Assembly (NCBI GenBank): GCA_963575745.1
Contig: CAUYUJ010018071.1
Coordinates: forward strand, 189,501-253,500
Length of the DNA: 64,000 nucleotides
Source of the DNA: Prorocentrum cordatum
Lineage: Eukaryota; Sar; Dinophyceae; Prorocentrales; Prorocentraceae
Direction of reading: 5' to 3'
Positions within the stretch are counted from its first letter, which is position 1. The number at the start of each line of letters is the position of its first letter. Position numbers and translations under genes: made by a program. The notes under the pieces are model-generated. The model saw only the letters and a list, made by a program, of their open reading frames with translations, did no database searches and was not told the origin of the DNA. Below, one piece after another: positions 18,624 through 28,538 of the stretch.

Positions 18624-19962
18624 TCACCAGAGCTCGTCCCAAACGCTTGCTTCCGGCCAGCGCCAGTGCACCTCCTCGAACCCTTGCTCGAGCAGAGTGC
18701 GCAGTTTGTCTGGCTCTTCATGGGCTCTGGACGGGGCGTCTGCAAGGTTCTGGGCAGACGGCACACGGAAGGGACACAAGACGTCGCCCCTGTCTGCTGC
18801 CGCGAAACAAATGGACGTCACTAAAGCATTCCAATCGATCTGCCTGGACGCCCTTTTGAGCAATGCTTCTAGCGCTGGGCTGGAATCCACGAATAACAAA
18901 ATCTCCAACCCTGGCTCCAGAAAGGTGCACGCGTGCCAAAGACCACACACCGCAGCAATGAGCTCCCACGTGCCGATTTGCTGCCGGCGCGGCTTCATCG
19001 CGGGACCCACGCTTGGGCTGCTTTTGGTTGCCCTGCGCGAGAACCCACGCGAGTGCTCCGCATCCCGCGACCAACCGGGGCCGCGCAGCTGGCAGGTAGG
19101 GCATCTCGCGGCGAGGCTTGGATTGCAAAAAGCGAAGCCACCAGTGGAGAGCCCGGCGCGGGCGCAGAGAGAGTTTGGAGAGACGACGGACAGAGCGGAA
19201 GAACAGAGCTGCAAGATACACTCTTGCGCTCCTGCTAAACATCATCGTTGCTCCCCAACTCAGTTTCCCTGCTAGCTTCCGGGCCAGCGCCGGCGACAGC
19301 ATGCCCAATTCGAGATTCTTATCGATCTCAGCAATCCACTTCACGCGCTTTTCCTCGGGAATGGTGAAGACAAAGAGCTCCCGGGCATCATCCAGGGCAA
19401 CCTGGACGCCGAGAATTACGGCTACAGAAGCGTCGGTGACAGCTTTCGCGTCGCCCAGCTGCCAACCCAACAATTATTGCACGACTTCGCGCGCAAGAAA
19501 TGCAGCACCACTCGGTCCTGCGAGGGGAGTATCTCCTGGCGACGCGCGGTCGACGCCGAAGAAGTCATCGACAAAACGCGGGTATAAAATGCGGAGCAGC
19601 TCTACAAGCACGCGTTGGAGCGCAGCACCGACGCGGTGCCATGCATGCACGCTTGCAACAGCCCCAAACGAAACGGGCAAGAAAAGAGCTGCAACGCGAA
19701 GCCTGTTTGCGCCGTGTCCTCTGTAACGGCCACAGCGCAAGGCAGGTCCTCCGCGCAAATCGGCAAAGTCTTGTATGCGCCTACAACGTCATCCTTGCGA
19801 AGGCGAAGTGTTGTTGGGCCTCTATCTGGCCCACTTGCTTCCCAGATGCCTTGGCCAATTGCTACTAGTGCGTCGAGGTGCTCGTGACGCACCCGCTCCT
19901 CGACTTGCGTGGCTTCGTTCACATTGGAAGCGTGAAAATCATCAATGGCGCGGACAGCGCGC
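18624..19962 (-). pseudogene. RT/RNase H (pol) of element I, frameshifted and 5'-truncated
   Basis: Reading the minus strand from 19962: VRAIDDFHASNVNEATQ, LRLRKDDVVGAYKTLP and LQLFSCPF, then a frame change near 19680. SFGAVASVHAWHRVG and YPRFVDDFFGVDR (FVDD) follow, then another change near 19474 and LARKLAGKLSWGATMMF. RNase H has WELIAAVCG and LADAPSRAHEEPD before the stop at 18624. The YTDA segment is damaged. The gene closely resembles pol of element A. Its 5' side is cut by the tail of element J at 19963, and element A sits directly 3' of it. Confidence 0.75.
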
Positions 19963-20710
19963 GAAAATCTCTGCGCGCAAGCTGCACTGACGTTGCGGGC
20001 CGGCGTCCCCGCGCCCGCTTTGGGCTGACGAGACACACGGCGCCGCCAGACTGGTCCCGACTGGAACGCTCCAGTGGGCCCAGGCTGGCAGGGACGCCGC
20101 ATCCGCAACATACGCGAACCCCAAAACCAGGGCGGCAGTGGGTGGGTAATTGCGCGGCCACGAGCACCCCGCAGAGCGGTCCCCACATTGGCTTTCGCAA
20201 GGACACCTCCTCCAGGGCCTTGCGCTTTGCGCGCGAGAGTTCCGTCCTGCGATGGAAGAGCAATGCCGAGCCCGCGACTTCCAACCCCACAGACAAGCTC
20301 GCCTGCCTGCGACCCCTTCGGAGAGAGATCCACCGTGAGCCCCCAGAGGCCAGACCAACGCCCCCAGAGGAGGGAGGAGAGGAGATGGCATGGCATCCCC
20401 ACGCCGCAATCCGCCTGCCGCGAGCGGCTCTCGGCCCTCAGCACACAACGATCCGCCGTGCCACGAGAGCACTGCCAGGCAGTAAACAAGACTGCTTGAG
20501 AGGCCGACGAGGCCCAGAAGCATAGAGGCCACACGGGGCTTTCCCTGGAGATTTTCCTGCCCCCCAAATCGCTGCGCGATTTGGGGGTTATGAAAATCTC
20601 TGCGCGCAAGCTGCACTGACGTTGCGGGCCGGCGCCCCCGCGCCCGCTTTGGGCTGACGAGACACACGGCGCCCCAGACTGGTCCCGACTGGAACGCTCC
20701 AGGGGCCCAA
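19963..20710 (-). repeat. B1-A2-B2 terminal repeats of element J
   Basis: Direct copies at 19963-20092 and 20592-20710 begin GAAAATCTCTGCGCGCAAGC and end near GACTGGAACGCTCC. About 500 bp (A2) lies between them. A 49 bp palindrome spans 20550-20598 (GATTTTC ... CAAATCGC/GCGATTTG ... GAAAATC) at the junction. On the minus strand the order is B1-A2-B2, directly downstream of the recombinase at 20785-21680. Confidence 0.65.
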
Positions 20711-20784
20711 TGCATCCAGGAGGAGTCAGGCAGCGGCCAGCAGCCGACAGGCGGTGAGAGAAGACACGTCTCAGACGGATTGTT

Positions 20785-21680
20785 TTACGATCCCCCCAAC
20801 TGCATGGCTGATACGCTCGGAAGACAATTATTTTCCTCGCCCACTGCATCCGAGCGTGAGTAAGGGCCGTCGTCGCCGCTCGAATCAGAATATTCAGCCA
20901 ACGATTGTGCTGCGGCGACTTCGCCCCTTGACTTGGCCGTCGCGTAACCAAAAGCTGCTAAACCTGTCCAGCCTCCGGACCAGAAAAGCGTTGAAGGTCC
21001 GCCAAAGCGAAGTGCATCATTGGCAAACCCGCGCCTAAACGCATGCGTTCCCCAGTGCGGCGCTCGAGGTAAGCCAAGCGCAACGACTCCTGCTTTGAGG
21101 AAGCCGAGTGCTTCTGCATAGCGAATGCGCGAGAAAGGCTCTGATATGGTCCGCGCTGCTTCTGCCAACGCGCAGACGCCACACAAGAGATGCGCACCGT
21201 CTGCGCACAGACACTTCCGCGAGACATCCACCGGTGTCTTGTAACATTTTCTGCGAACGAACGTGAGAATACATTCTGCTCTGCGCCGCTCGAACCTAAA
21301 TGGCGCGGCAGATGAGCAAAGAGCTAGCGTCTCGGAGTGCCGCAAGCAGAAGTGTCTTGTCACCGCCCACGAAAGCGCGAGGTCATGCCGACCTGCGCCA
21401 CACGTCCACGTGATAAGGTCCTGCGTCTGCGACGTCGACGCCCAAACGCGTGGGCGGGGTGCCCAGCCGCAGCCTTCTCTGCCCCCCGCACCAGCCGCGC
21501 CGCGTCGGCCAGCTTGCCGGCTGGGGCACGCAGGAGCGCCAGCACTGAGCGGAGGTGCGAGAAATATCGCCCCAGCGAAGCGCTGCTGCGGAACAGCGTG
21601 CAGAAGACGTTCACGACAGCGTGCGAGGGCGGCCATGGGGGATTGCCGGCAAGCACCGCAGCCTCGCCCCACAGCTGCAC
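20785..21680 (-). pseudogene. Tyrosine recombinase of element J, 5'-truncated with a frameshift
   Basis: The N-terminal core-binding segment is in one frame (21680-21400: SLGRYFSHLRSVLALLRAP); the catalytic half is in another (about 21420-20785). The latter has TRHFCLRHSETLALCSS, a Cys-containing LCGVCALAE segment, THAFRRGFANDALR (His-x-x-Arg) and GGWTGLAAFGYATA with the Tyr. Catalytic residues are present, but the frame break near 21400 and the missing N terminus make it a remnant. The stop at 20785 is 75 bp upstream of B1. Confidence 0.7.
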
Positions 21681-21820
21681 CGCGCTGGCGTACTGCCCGG
21701 CGCTGCGTTTCCAACCTGCGAACTCAATCCAAGCAGCTTGGATACCGAATGTGTCCGCAGGTGCCCCTTCAAGCCGAGCCCGTTTGGCAGTAGACCTCGG
21801 GCTCGCTGCTAACTCGCCGA

Positions 21821-22630
21821 TTTCCGCCTACCACCGCCGAGCAGGAGCACCAAGGAGGCCTCCGGGGCGAAGAACGGCGCGGGAGAGGCAGTGCGCACGC
21901 GAAGCGTGTAGCAATATTTTCTTCATGCCACAGCCGTGGCTCGGCGGGAGTGCTGCTTCAGCCGCAGGCCACAGGGCGCATCCCTTCAGGGAGGGCCCTT
22001 ACCCCTCCAGGGAAGGGCGGATTGCGACCAGCACGAGGTGCGAACCCAGGGCGGGCGGGCGGGTCCGCGAAAAGCGCGCGGAACTACCCCCTGGGCCTGC
22101 GCTCGAGAAAACAATACCGACGGTGAAAGACCCCACATGAAGGCGAAGCCCATCGATATTGCAATATAAGGGGAGCAACCTGCAATGATTTGATACGAAG
22201 AATAACTCGTTTTGGGGTGTCCGCGAAAACCTCGTTTCCCGAATGCACAGCCTCCTCAGAAACTGCGCTTTCCGCCTACCACCGCCGAGCAGGAGCACCA
22301 AGGAGGCCTCCGGGGCGAAGAACGGCGCGGGAGAGGCAGTGCGCACGCGAAGCGTGTAGCAATATTTTCTTCATGCCACGGCCGTGGCTCGGCGGGAGTG
22401 CTGCTTCAGCCGCAGGCCACAGGGCGCATCCCTTCAGGGAGGGCCCCTACCCCACCGAGGCCTAAATTAATTACAGAGGCTGCTTCCAAACAGGTAAGGC
22501 CAGCAGCGGCCGCTGCGCAGTTGCAGAGGGCGCAGCCTGCTTTGGGTTAGCGGCCGCCGCAGCACCCAACAACAATTGACGGCGATCGGAGTCTGGGTGC
22601 TTCGTGTAAAACGCTCTCATGACATCGAGA
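21821..22630 (-). mobile_element. 3' remnant of an F-family element
   Basis: On the minus strand: the last ~55 codons of a recombinase (22630-22460, nearly the same as 33808-33963), then B1 (22453-22269), A2 (22268-22061), spacer, B2 (22005-21821). This is an inverted duplicate of 33808-34614. The remnant joins recombinase J on one side and gag fragment O on the other. Confidence 0.7.
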
Positions 22631-23181
22631 GACGTCGGCTTTGCCGGACAGCTTGCCCTTGCCGCCACCGGCCTTGCCGCCGCCAGCTTTGCCGCTGGCC
22701 CCCTTGACGGCCTCGCCAGCCCTGGTCACGACCTTGTCTTTTGCCTCCTTCGCCAAGTCGCGGTCCACCTTGGTAAAGTAGACCTTCCAGCCGGGGTCGC
22801 CGTTCTCGAGCGCCCTGGCCATGGCTTTCCGCGCGAGGATGTCGCACTGGTACGCAGTCCTCGCGCCGCCCTGCTCCTCCGCAACCTTGGCGATGAGAAG
22901 CGTGTATTCGAGCACTTCCAGAGACGTGGCCGTCTTCATCACGTAATCATGTCCCTCATCTGCGGTTCGGCGGAATCCAGCGGGGAAATAGAACCCACTG
23001 CTTCGCCCAGCAACCTCCCCACCGCCAGGTACCAGAAGAGGTCGTGCCTGGCTTTCGGCGTGGGGTCGACGCCGACCAAGAACGAGCACCACTCCTCGAT
23101 CTTGCTCCTCTCTACGCCGGCGAAAGCGCCATCTGGCAGGGAGTTGACAAAGTCAGCGATCTCCTGCTGCGCAAATGCCAT
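22631..23181 (-). pseudogene. Gag-like protein O, internally deleted
   Basis: ATG 23181 gives MAFAQQEIADFVNSLPDGAF and IEEWCSFLVGVDPTPKARHD, matching the gag N terminus. After the frame change near 22945 the product jumps to YTLLIAKVAEEQGGARTAYQ and ALENGDPGWKVYFTKVDRD, matching the gag C terminus at 42065, and then a Lys/Gly-rich tail. The middle of gag is deleted. The 3' end at 22631 is fused to an F-family recombinase tail. Confidence 0.65.
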
Positions 23182-23585
23182 TGCTGGCTCTGGCACTGAC
23201 AATGCCATCGCAAGTGGGTGCGGAGATTGCACTGAGCTGGCGAGACGAAGACCTGGGCCGGCGGCTACGGACATGGAGCGAGAGAGCTTCGGGCGAGCGA
23301 TTGACTGCTTCAACGAACATGACAACAGTGCTCCCTTCCATGGGCCCCTGTCTGAGCCACGCTGGGTCCCAGCCACCAGAGAGGGATACCACCGTGAGCC
23401 CCAAAGGCCCAGCCGCGGCCGCACGCCCCCAAATCGAGGCAACGCCAGGCAGCGACGAGGATGGAGCGCCGATTTTCACGGCGATGAAGGCTGATGCACG
23501 GGGGCCTGCGCACAACATGCACTAAATGCCGAAGCAGCGAGTGCCGGCCGAAGAGAGCCCACAGACTGCGAACCTGGGCGCACCT

Positions 23586-24583
23586 TTGGACGCCCAGGGG
23601 CGGAGATCCCTGGCGTCGACCAGGACCTGGGAACGCCGCGGCGAATTGCGCACGAATTGCGACACGGGCACACCTGGGCTGTAGCCGCGACGTGCGCATG
23701 CCTGCCGTACTTGGGACAGCCACGCCCTGGGCAAACCGCGGCCGCAGCTGCCGCGAAACGCATGACCACACACACTGCCACATCTGGGGCAGCCACGCAA
23801 GCGTACTGGGCACACCTGGGCCGCAGCCGCCGCGAAATACACCAGCACAGAGCCCGCTGCCACACCTGGGGCAGCCACGCGCGCGTACTGGGCACCAAAA
23901 AATCTGCCACACCTGGGGCAGAAGCGATGCACAGCACACCTGGGCTGAACAACGCCGAGCGAGCACACATGGGCGCCACACCTGGGGCAGAAGCGATGCA
24001 CAGCACGCCTGGGCTGGACAACGCCGAGCGAGCACACCTGGGCCCGAAATTGCTGCCATACCTGGGGCAGAAGCGATGCACAGCACACTTGGGCCGGACA
24101 ACGCCGAGCGAGCACACCTGGGCCCGGAAATTTACCGTCGCAGAGCATGAAGCTGCCCGCGTTCCCGCGCGCGCTGAGGGCGGAACGGATCGTGCAGCTG
24201 GCGGGCCATGACCTGGGAGGTCCAGAGCGGCCCAAAGCCAGCGGAACGCGGACAGCACAAGGGAGGCGCCCCCCCCGTGCAGTTGCGCGCGCGAGCAGAG
24301 CACAGCGCAGGGTGGAGTGGGTGGGCAACGAGACAGCGCTGCGCACCAGGCACGCGCCCAGCCCCACGCCGAGCGGCCACGCGCGGCTGACACGCACGAG
24401 AGTGCGCCAATCAACCAACCAACCAGCCAGGACGAAGGAGGAGGAGGAGGAGGGCGCAGCGTGGCATCCCCACGCCGACTTCCACCGGCCGCGCGGCAGC
24501 CCAAGGCGCGGAGCACAGGAAGCACCCAACAGAGACCAGCAGGGAGCCAGGGAGGGCCAGCGGAGACCACGGGAACCCCCGAA
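23586..24583. repeat. ~1 kb direct repeat, copy 1
   Basis: Repeated nearly exactly at 25185-26175. It holds a 69-78 bp minisatellite (23905-24126), then B2 and part of A2 of element K. It includes the uninterrupted sequence CCCCCGAATCCGCAGC at 24576-24591, which is the empty version of the site occupied by element F in copy 2. Long minus-strand frames across it are repeat-driven. Confidence 0.85.
23905..24126. repeat. 69-78 bp minisatellite (ACACCTGGGGCAGAAGCGAT)
   Basis: Three units, each with ACACCTGGGGCAGAAGCGAT, GCACAGCAC and CAACGCCGAGCGAGCACAC. It is duplicated at 25503-25725 within the second copy of the 1 kb repeat. Confidence 0.75.
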
Positions 24584-24833
24584 TCCGCAGCTCCGCTTTG
24601 GGAGCGCCCACGGGCGCGACAGCAAGAAGGCTAGAAGGCAATGAGGCAACAAGTGGCAAATGCACAACATCCCCGCTCCTCAAATTTCCCTGCCCCCCGA
24701 ATTGCTGCGCAATCTAGGGGCGACGGAAATTTACCGTCGCAGAGCATGAAGCTGCCCGCGTTCCCGCACGCACTGAGGGCGGAACGGATCGTGCAGCTGG
24801 CGGGCCATGACCTGGGAGGTCCAGAGCGGCCCA
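24127..24833 (-). repeat. B1-A2-B2 terminal repeats of element K
   Basis: 108 bp direct copies 24127-24234 and 24726-24833 begin GAAATTTACCGTCGCAGAGC and end AGAGCGGCCCA. The ~490 bp A2 lies between, with a palindrome at 24682-24732 (AAATTTCC ... GAATTGC/GCAATCT ... GGAAATTT). Minus-strand order is B1-A2-B2, after the recombinase remnant at 25184-24912. Confidence 0.65.
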
Positions 24834-24911
24834 GTGCACCCAGGCAGGGACAGGCAGCTGCGCAAAGCGACTGCGAATATTTTGTTTGAGGCCAGTGCAA
24901 GCAGGAGCTTT

Positions 24912-25184
24912 TCACTCGCCAGCTTGCGACGAGTCAGAGTGGTCAACCAGAAACTCTGCAGCTGCTATGGCTCCTCTGGCGCGAGCAGAAGCGTAAGCAA
25001 AGGCAGTCAATCCGCGCCAGCCTCCCGAGTAAACAGAGCAGTCGGGCCACCTGCCTGCAGGCATTCTGTCGCCCAGCTCCGCCGAAAAGCGTGGGTGCCC
25101 CAGGACGCGGCGTTGGCAAAGCTGCACGCGCCTGGGCGCACCTGTGGGCCGCAGACCGCAGGAAAGCACCGAATGCAATCCCAC
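24912..25184 (-). pseudogene. Tyrosine recombinase of element K, C-terminal remnant
   Basis: Minus strand reads WGTHAFRRSWATECLQAGG (His-x-x-Arg box). After a frame change near 25020 it reads YSGGWRGLTAFAYASARARG (Tyr box) and IAAAEFLVDHSDSS before the stop at 24912. The 5' side is cut at 25185 by the second copy of the 1 kb repeat. The C-terminal tail matches the recombinase scrap inside the mini element at 10723-10779. Confidence 0.65.
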
Positions 25185-26175
25185 TTGGACGCCCAGGGGC
25201 GGAGATCCCTGGCGTCGACCAAGACCTGGGAACGCCGCGGCGAATTGCGCACGAATTGCGACACGGGCACACCTGGGCTGTAGCCGCGACGTGCGCATGC
25301 CTGCCGTACTTGGGACAGCCACGCCCTGGGCAAACCGGGGCCGCAGCTGTCGCGAAACGCATGACCACACACACTGCCACATCTGGGGCAGCCACGCAAG
25401 CGTACTGGGCACACCTGGGCCGCAGCCGCCGCGAAATACACCAGCACAGAGCCCGCTGCCACACCTGGGGCAGCCACGCGCGCGTACTGGGCACCAAAAA
25501 ATCTTCCACACCTGGGGCAGAAGCGATGTACAGCACACCTGGGTGAACAACGCCGAGCGAGCACACATGGGCGCCACACCTGGGGCAGAAGCGATGCACA
25601 GCACGCCTGGGCTGGACAACGCCGAGCGAGCACACCTGGGCCCGAAATTGCTGCCACACCTGGGGCAGAAGCGATGCGCAGCACACTTGGGCCGGACAAC
25701 GCCGAGCGAGCACACCTGGGCCCGGAAATTTACCGTCGCAGAGCATGAAGCTGCCCGCGTTCCCGCACGCACTGAGGGCGGAACGGATCGTGCAGCTGGC
25801 GGGCCATGACCTGGGAGGTCCAGAGCGGCCCAAAGCCAGCGGAACGCGGACAGCACAAAGGAGGCGCCCCCCCCGTGCAGTTGCGCGCGCGAGCAGAGCA
25901 CAGCGCAGGGTGGAGTGGGTGGGCAACGAGACAGCGCTGCGCACCAGGCACGCGCCCAGCCCCACGCCGAGCGGCCACGCGCGGCTGACACGCACGAGAG
26001 TGCGCCAATCAACCAACCAACCAGCCAGGACGAAGGAGGAGGAGGGCGCAGCGTGGCATCCCCACGCCGACTTCCACCGGCCGCACGGCAGCCCAAGGCG
26101 CGGAGCACAGGAAGCACCCAACAGAGACCAGCAGGGAGCCAGAGAGGGCCAGCGGAGACCACGGGAACCCCCGAA
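25185..26175. repeat. ~1 kb direct repeat, copy 2, interrupted by element F
   Basis: Near-identical to 23586-24583. After GAA at 26173-26175 the sequence switches to element F; it resumes at 34615 with TCCGCAGCTCCGC, exactly as in copy 1. Confidence 0.85.
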
Positions 26176-26383
26176 GCGCAGTTTCTGAGGAGGCTGTGCA
26201 TTCGGGAAACGAGGTTTTCGCGGACACCCCAAAACGAGTTTATTCTTCGTATCAAATCATTGCAGGTTGCTCCCCTTATATTGCAATATCGATGGGCTTC
26301 GCCTTCATGTGGGGTCTTTCACCGTCGGTATTGTTTTCTCGAGCGCAGGCCCAGGGGGTAGTTCCGCGCGCTTTTCGCGGACC
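26176..26383 (+). repeat. A1 repeat of element F
   Basis: 208 bp starting GCGCAGTTTCTGAGG and ending TTTTCGCGGACC. It is repeated at 34166-34373 (A2) and, inverted, at 22061-22268 in the F-family remnant. It contains the palindromic CAATATCGATGG stretch. Confidence 0.85.
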
Positions 26384-26449
26384 TCCTGGTTGGGTATTGA
26401 CCGCGCCCACGCTGCCGAGATCGTCCCCGCAGGCGGGAGCACGCCCCTG

Positions 26450-26835
26450 CTGACACCCCGCGCCACGCTTGGCCTGGTTGCTGCAGTGCGGCATTCTTCG
26501 CCCCCTGCCTTGCGCAGTGCGGCGTGCCCCCTGCTGCCAACCTACGCCTCTCTTGGCGCGGTTGCTGCAGTGCGGCATTCTTCGCCCCCTGCCTTGCGCA
26601 GTGCGGCGTGCCCCCTGCTGCCAACCTGCGCCTCTCTTGGCCCGGTTGCTGCGGTGCGGCATTCTTTTCGCGCCCTGCCTTGCGCAGTGCGGTGTGCCCC
26701 CTGCTGCCAACCTGCGCCTCGCTTGGCCCGGTTGCTGCAGTGCAGCATTCTTTTAGCGTCCTGACTGCGCAGTGCGGCGTGCCCCCTGCTGCCAACCTGC
26801 GCCTCGCTTGGCCTGGTTGCTGCAGTATTTTTCAC
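26450..26835. repeat. 84 bp tandem repeat inside element F
   Basis: GTTGCTGCAGTGCGGCATTC recurs at 26477, 26561, 26645 (variant), 26731 and, truncated, 26814, giving an ~84 bp period and about 4.5 units. It lies between A1 and the RT gene. Confidence 0.85.
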
Positions 26836-26889
26836 TCTGTATCCATTCGTCGCCGCACTGTCTTTTCCCTAGCAACCCTGTGACTCTCC

Positions 26890-27950
26890 CGCCCCGCGGA
26901 AGCGCGGTCCAACAGCTCTGTGACGCTCAGGGCCGCCCCCATTTGCCTTGGGGGAGCGGTCCAGCAACCCTGTGACGCTCAGGAGCCGCCCCATTTGCAC
27001 TGAGGAGCGGTCCAGCAACCCTGTGACGCTCAGGAGCCGCCCCCAGTCTTTTGGTGCGCGGTCCCAGCAACCCTGTGACGCTCAGGAGCCGCCCCCACTT
27101 GCACGTGGGAGCGCGGTCCAGCAACCCTGCGACGCGCAGGAGCCGCCCCCATTTGCAGTGGCGAGCGCGGCCCAAACAACCCTGTGAGGCTCAGGAGCCG
27201 CCCCCATTTGCACGTGGGGCGCGGTCCAGCAACCCTGTGACGCGCAGGAGCCGCCCCCATTCGCACGTGCGAGCGCGGCCCAGCAACCCTGTGACGCTCA
27301 GGAGCCGCCCCCATCTGCATTGGGGAGCGGTCCAGCAACCCTGTGACGCTCAGGAGCCGCCCCAGTTGCACCGGGGAGCGGTCCAGCAACCCTGTGACGC
27401 TCAGGAGCCGCCCCCATTCGCACGCGGGAGCGCGGTCCAGCAACCCTGCGACGCGCAGGAGCCGCCCCCATTTGCAGCAGCGAGCGTGGCCCCAGCAACC
27501 CTGCGACGCGCAGGAGCCGCCCCCATTTGCACGTGGGAGCGCGGTCTCAGCAACCCTGTGACGCGCAGGAGCCGCCCTCATTCGCACGTGCGAGGGCGGT
27601 CCAGCAACCTTGTGACGCCCAGGAGCCGCTTCCAGTCCCACACTGGAATGCGGTCCTAGCAGCCCTGTGACGTTCAGGAGCCGCTTCCAGTCTGCTGGAT
27701 TGCGGTCCCAGCAACCCTGTGACGCTCAGGAGCCGCCCCCGTTTTCATTGGGGAGCGGTCCAGCAACCCTGTGACGCTCAGGAGCCGCCCCAGTTGCACT
27801 GGGGAGCGGTCCAGCAACCCTGTGACGCTCAGGAGCCGCTTCCAGTCCCACATTGAACTGCGGTCGCAGCAAGCCTGTGACGCTCAGGAGCCGCCCCCAG
27901 TCTTCTGCTGGCGCGCGGTCCAGCAACCCTGTGACGCTCAGGCGGATTCT
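26890..27950. repeat. 50-57 bp satellite inside element F
   Basis: About 20 units with CCAGCAACCCTGTGACGCTC, AGGAGCCGCCCCCA and a variable CATTTGCACGTGGGAGCGCG part. Frames on both strands are open but are repeat translations, not genes. The following 27950-28500 shows no gene and is the probable RT leader. Confidence 0.85.
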
Positions 27951-28538
27951 AGCGTGGGATGCGCGAATGCTCCTTCGCATGGGCCAAAATGGCCACAGTG
28001 ACCAAAAATAGCTCCCGCCTTGTTCTGGTCCTGTGGCGGCGGAGGCAAGTCTGGAGGGGCGCTGGATTCCCGCCTCCCCATGACGCTCCCCGTAGGCCTG
28101 GGTGCTCCTCTCAGGCCACGGGGAGGGATAGGGAGCGGGTCGTTGCCACGGCCGGATCCTTGTCGCCACGGCCCCTCCGACCCACGTGCCCTCCCCCCGT
28201 CTCCCGTTGCAGGGGGCACTGGGAGGATTGCATTCGACACCGGCTGCCCCCCTGCCCGCGTGAAACGCCGATGGGGAGCAGCACTTGGTTTCGGCAGGAG
28301 GCGGAGGAGGAGTCCTCATCCCGCTAACTTTCCCTTCCGCAGAACGGTGGTCCTCGAGTGATGGCATGCGTCCTTCTCGCTTGCGTATGGTGAGGAATCA
28401 CCGTTAAGTGACAGTGATGGCATTCTTCCGAGGCTGGGCGGTGCGCAAGCAACCCCCAGACCTAGGTTGCTTGTAGTAGACGCTTCCACTGTCAGCAGTC
28501 TGGCTCTGTAGACATTTGTGCCCAAGCAAGGCGGCATA

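Larger units (their letters stand above)
8475..19962 (-). mobile_element. Element I: DIRS-like retrotransposon, split by two later insertions
   Basis: Minus-strand order is RT/RNase H (19962-18624), insertion of element A (18600-12071), recombinase (11956-9381, itself split at 11467-10352), then terminal repeats B1-A2-B2 (9140-8475). RNase H and recombinase would be neighbours without element A, as they are inside A itself. The 5' end (A1, gag) is missing; the RT start abuts the tail of element J. Frameshifts show it is dead. Confidence 0.65.

Noticed and set aside
23310-26255. Minus-strand frames up to 447 codons rich in CIASAPGV and LARRC repeats
   Set aside because: They translate the 69-78 bp minisatellite and K terminal repeats; all three frames are open, as expected for repeat DNA. 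Only the recombinase end at 24912-25184 is real.
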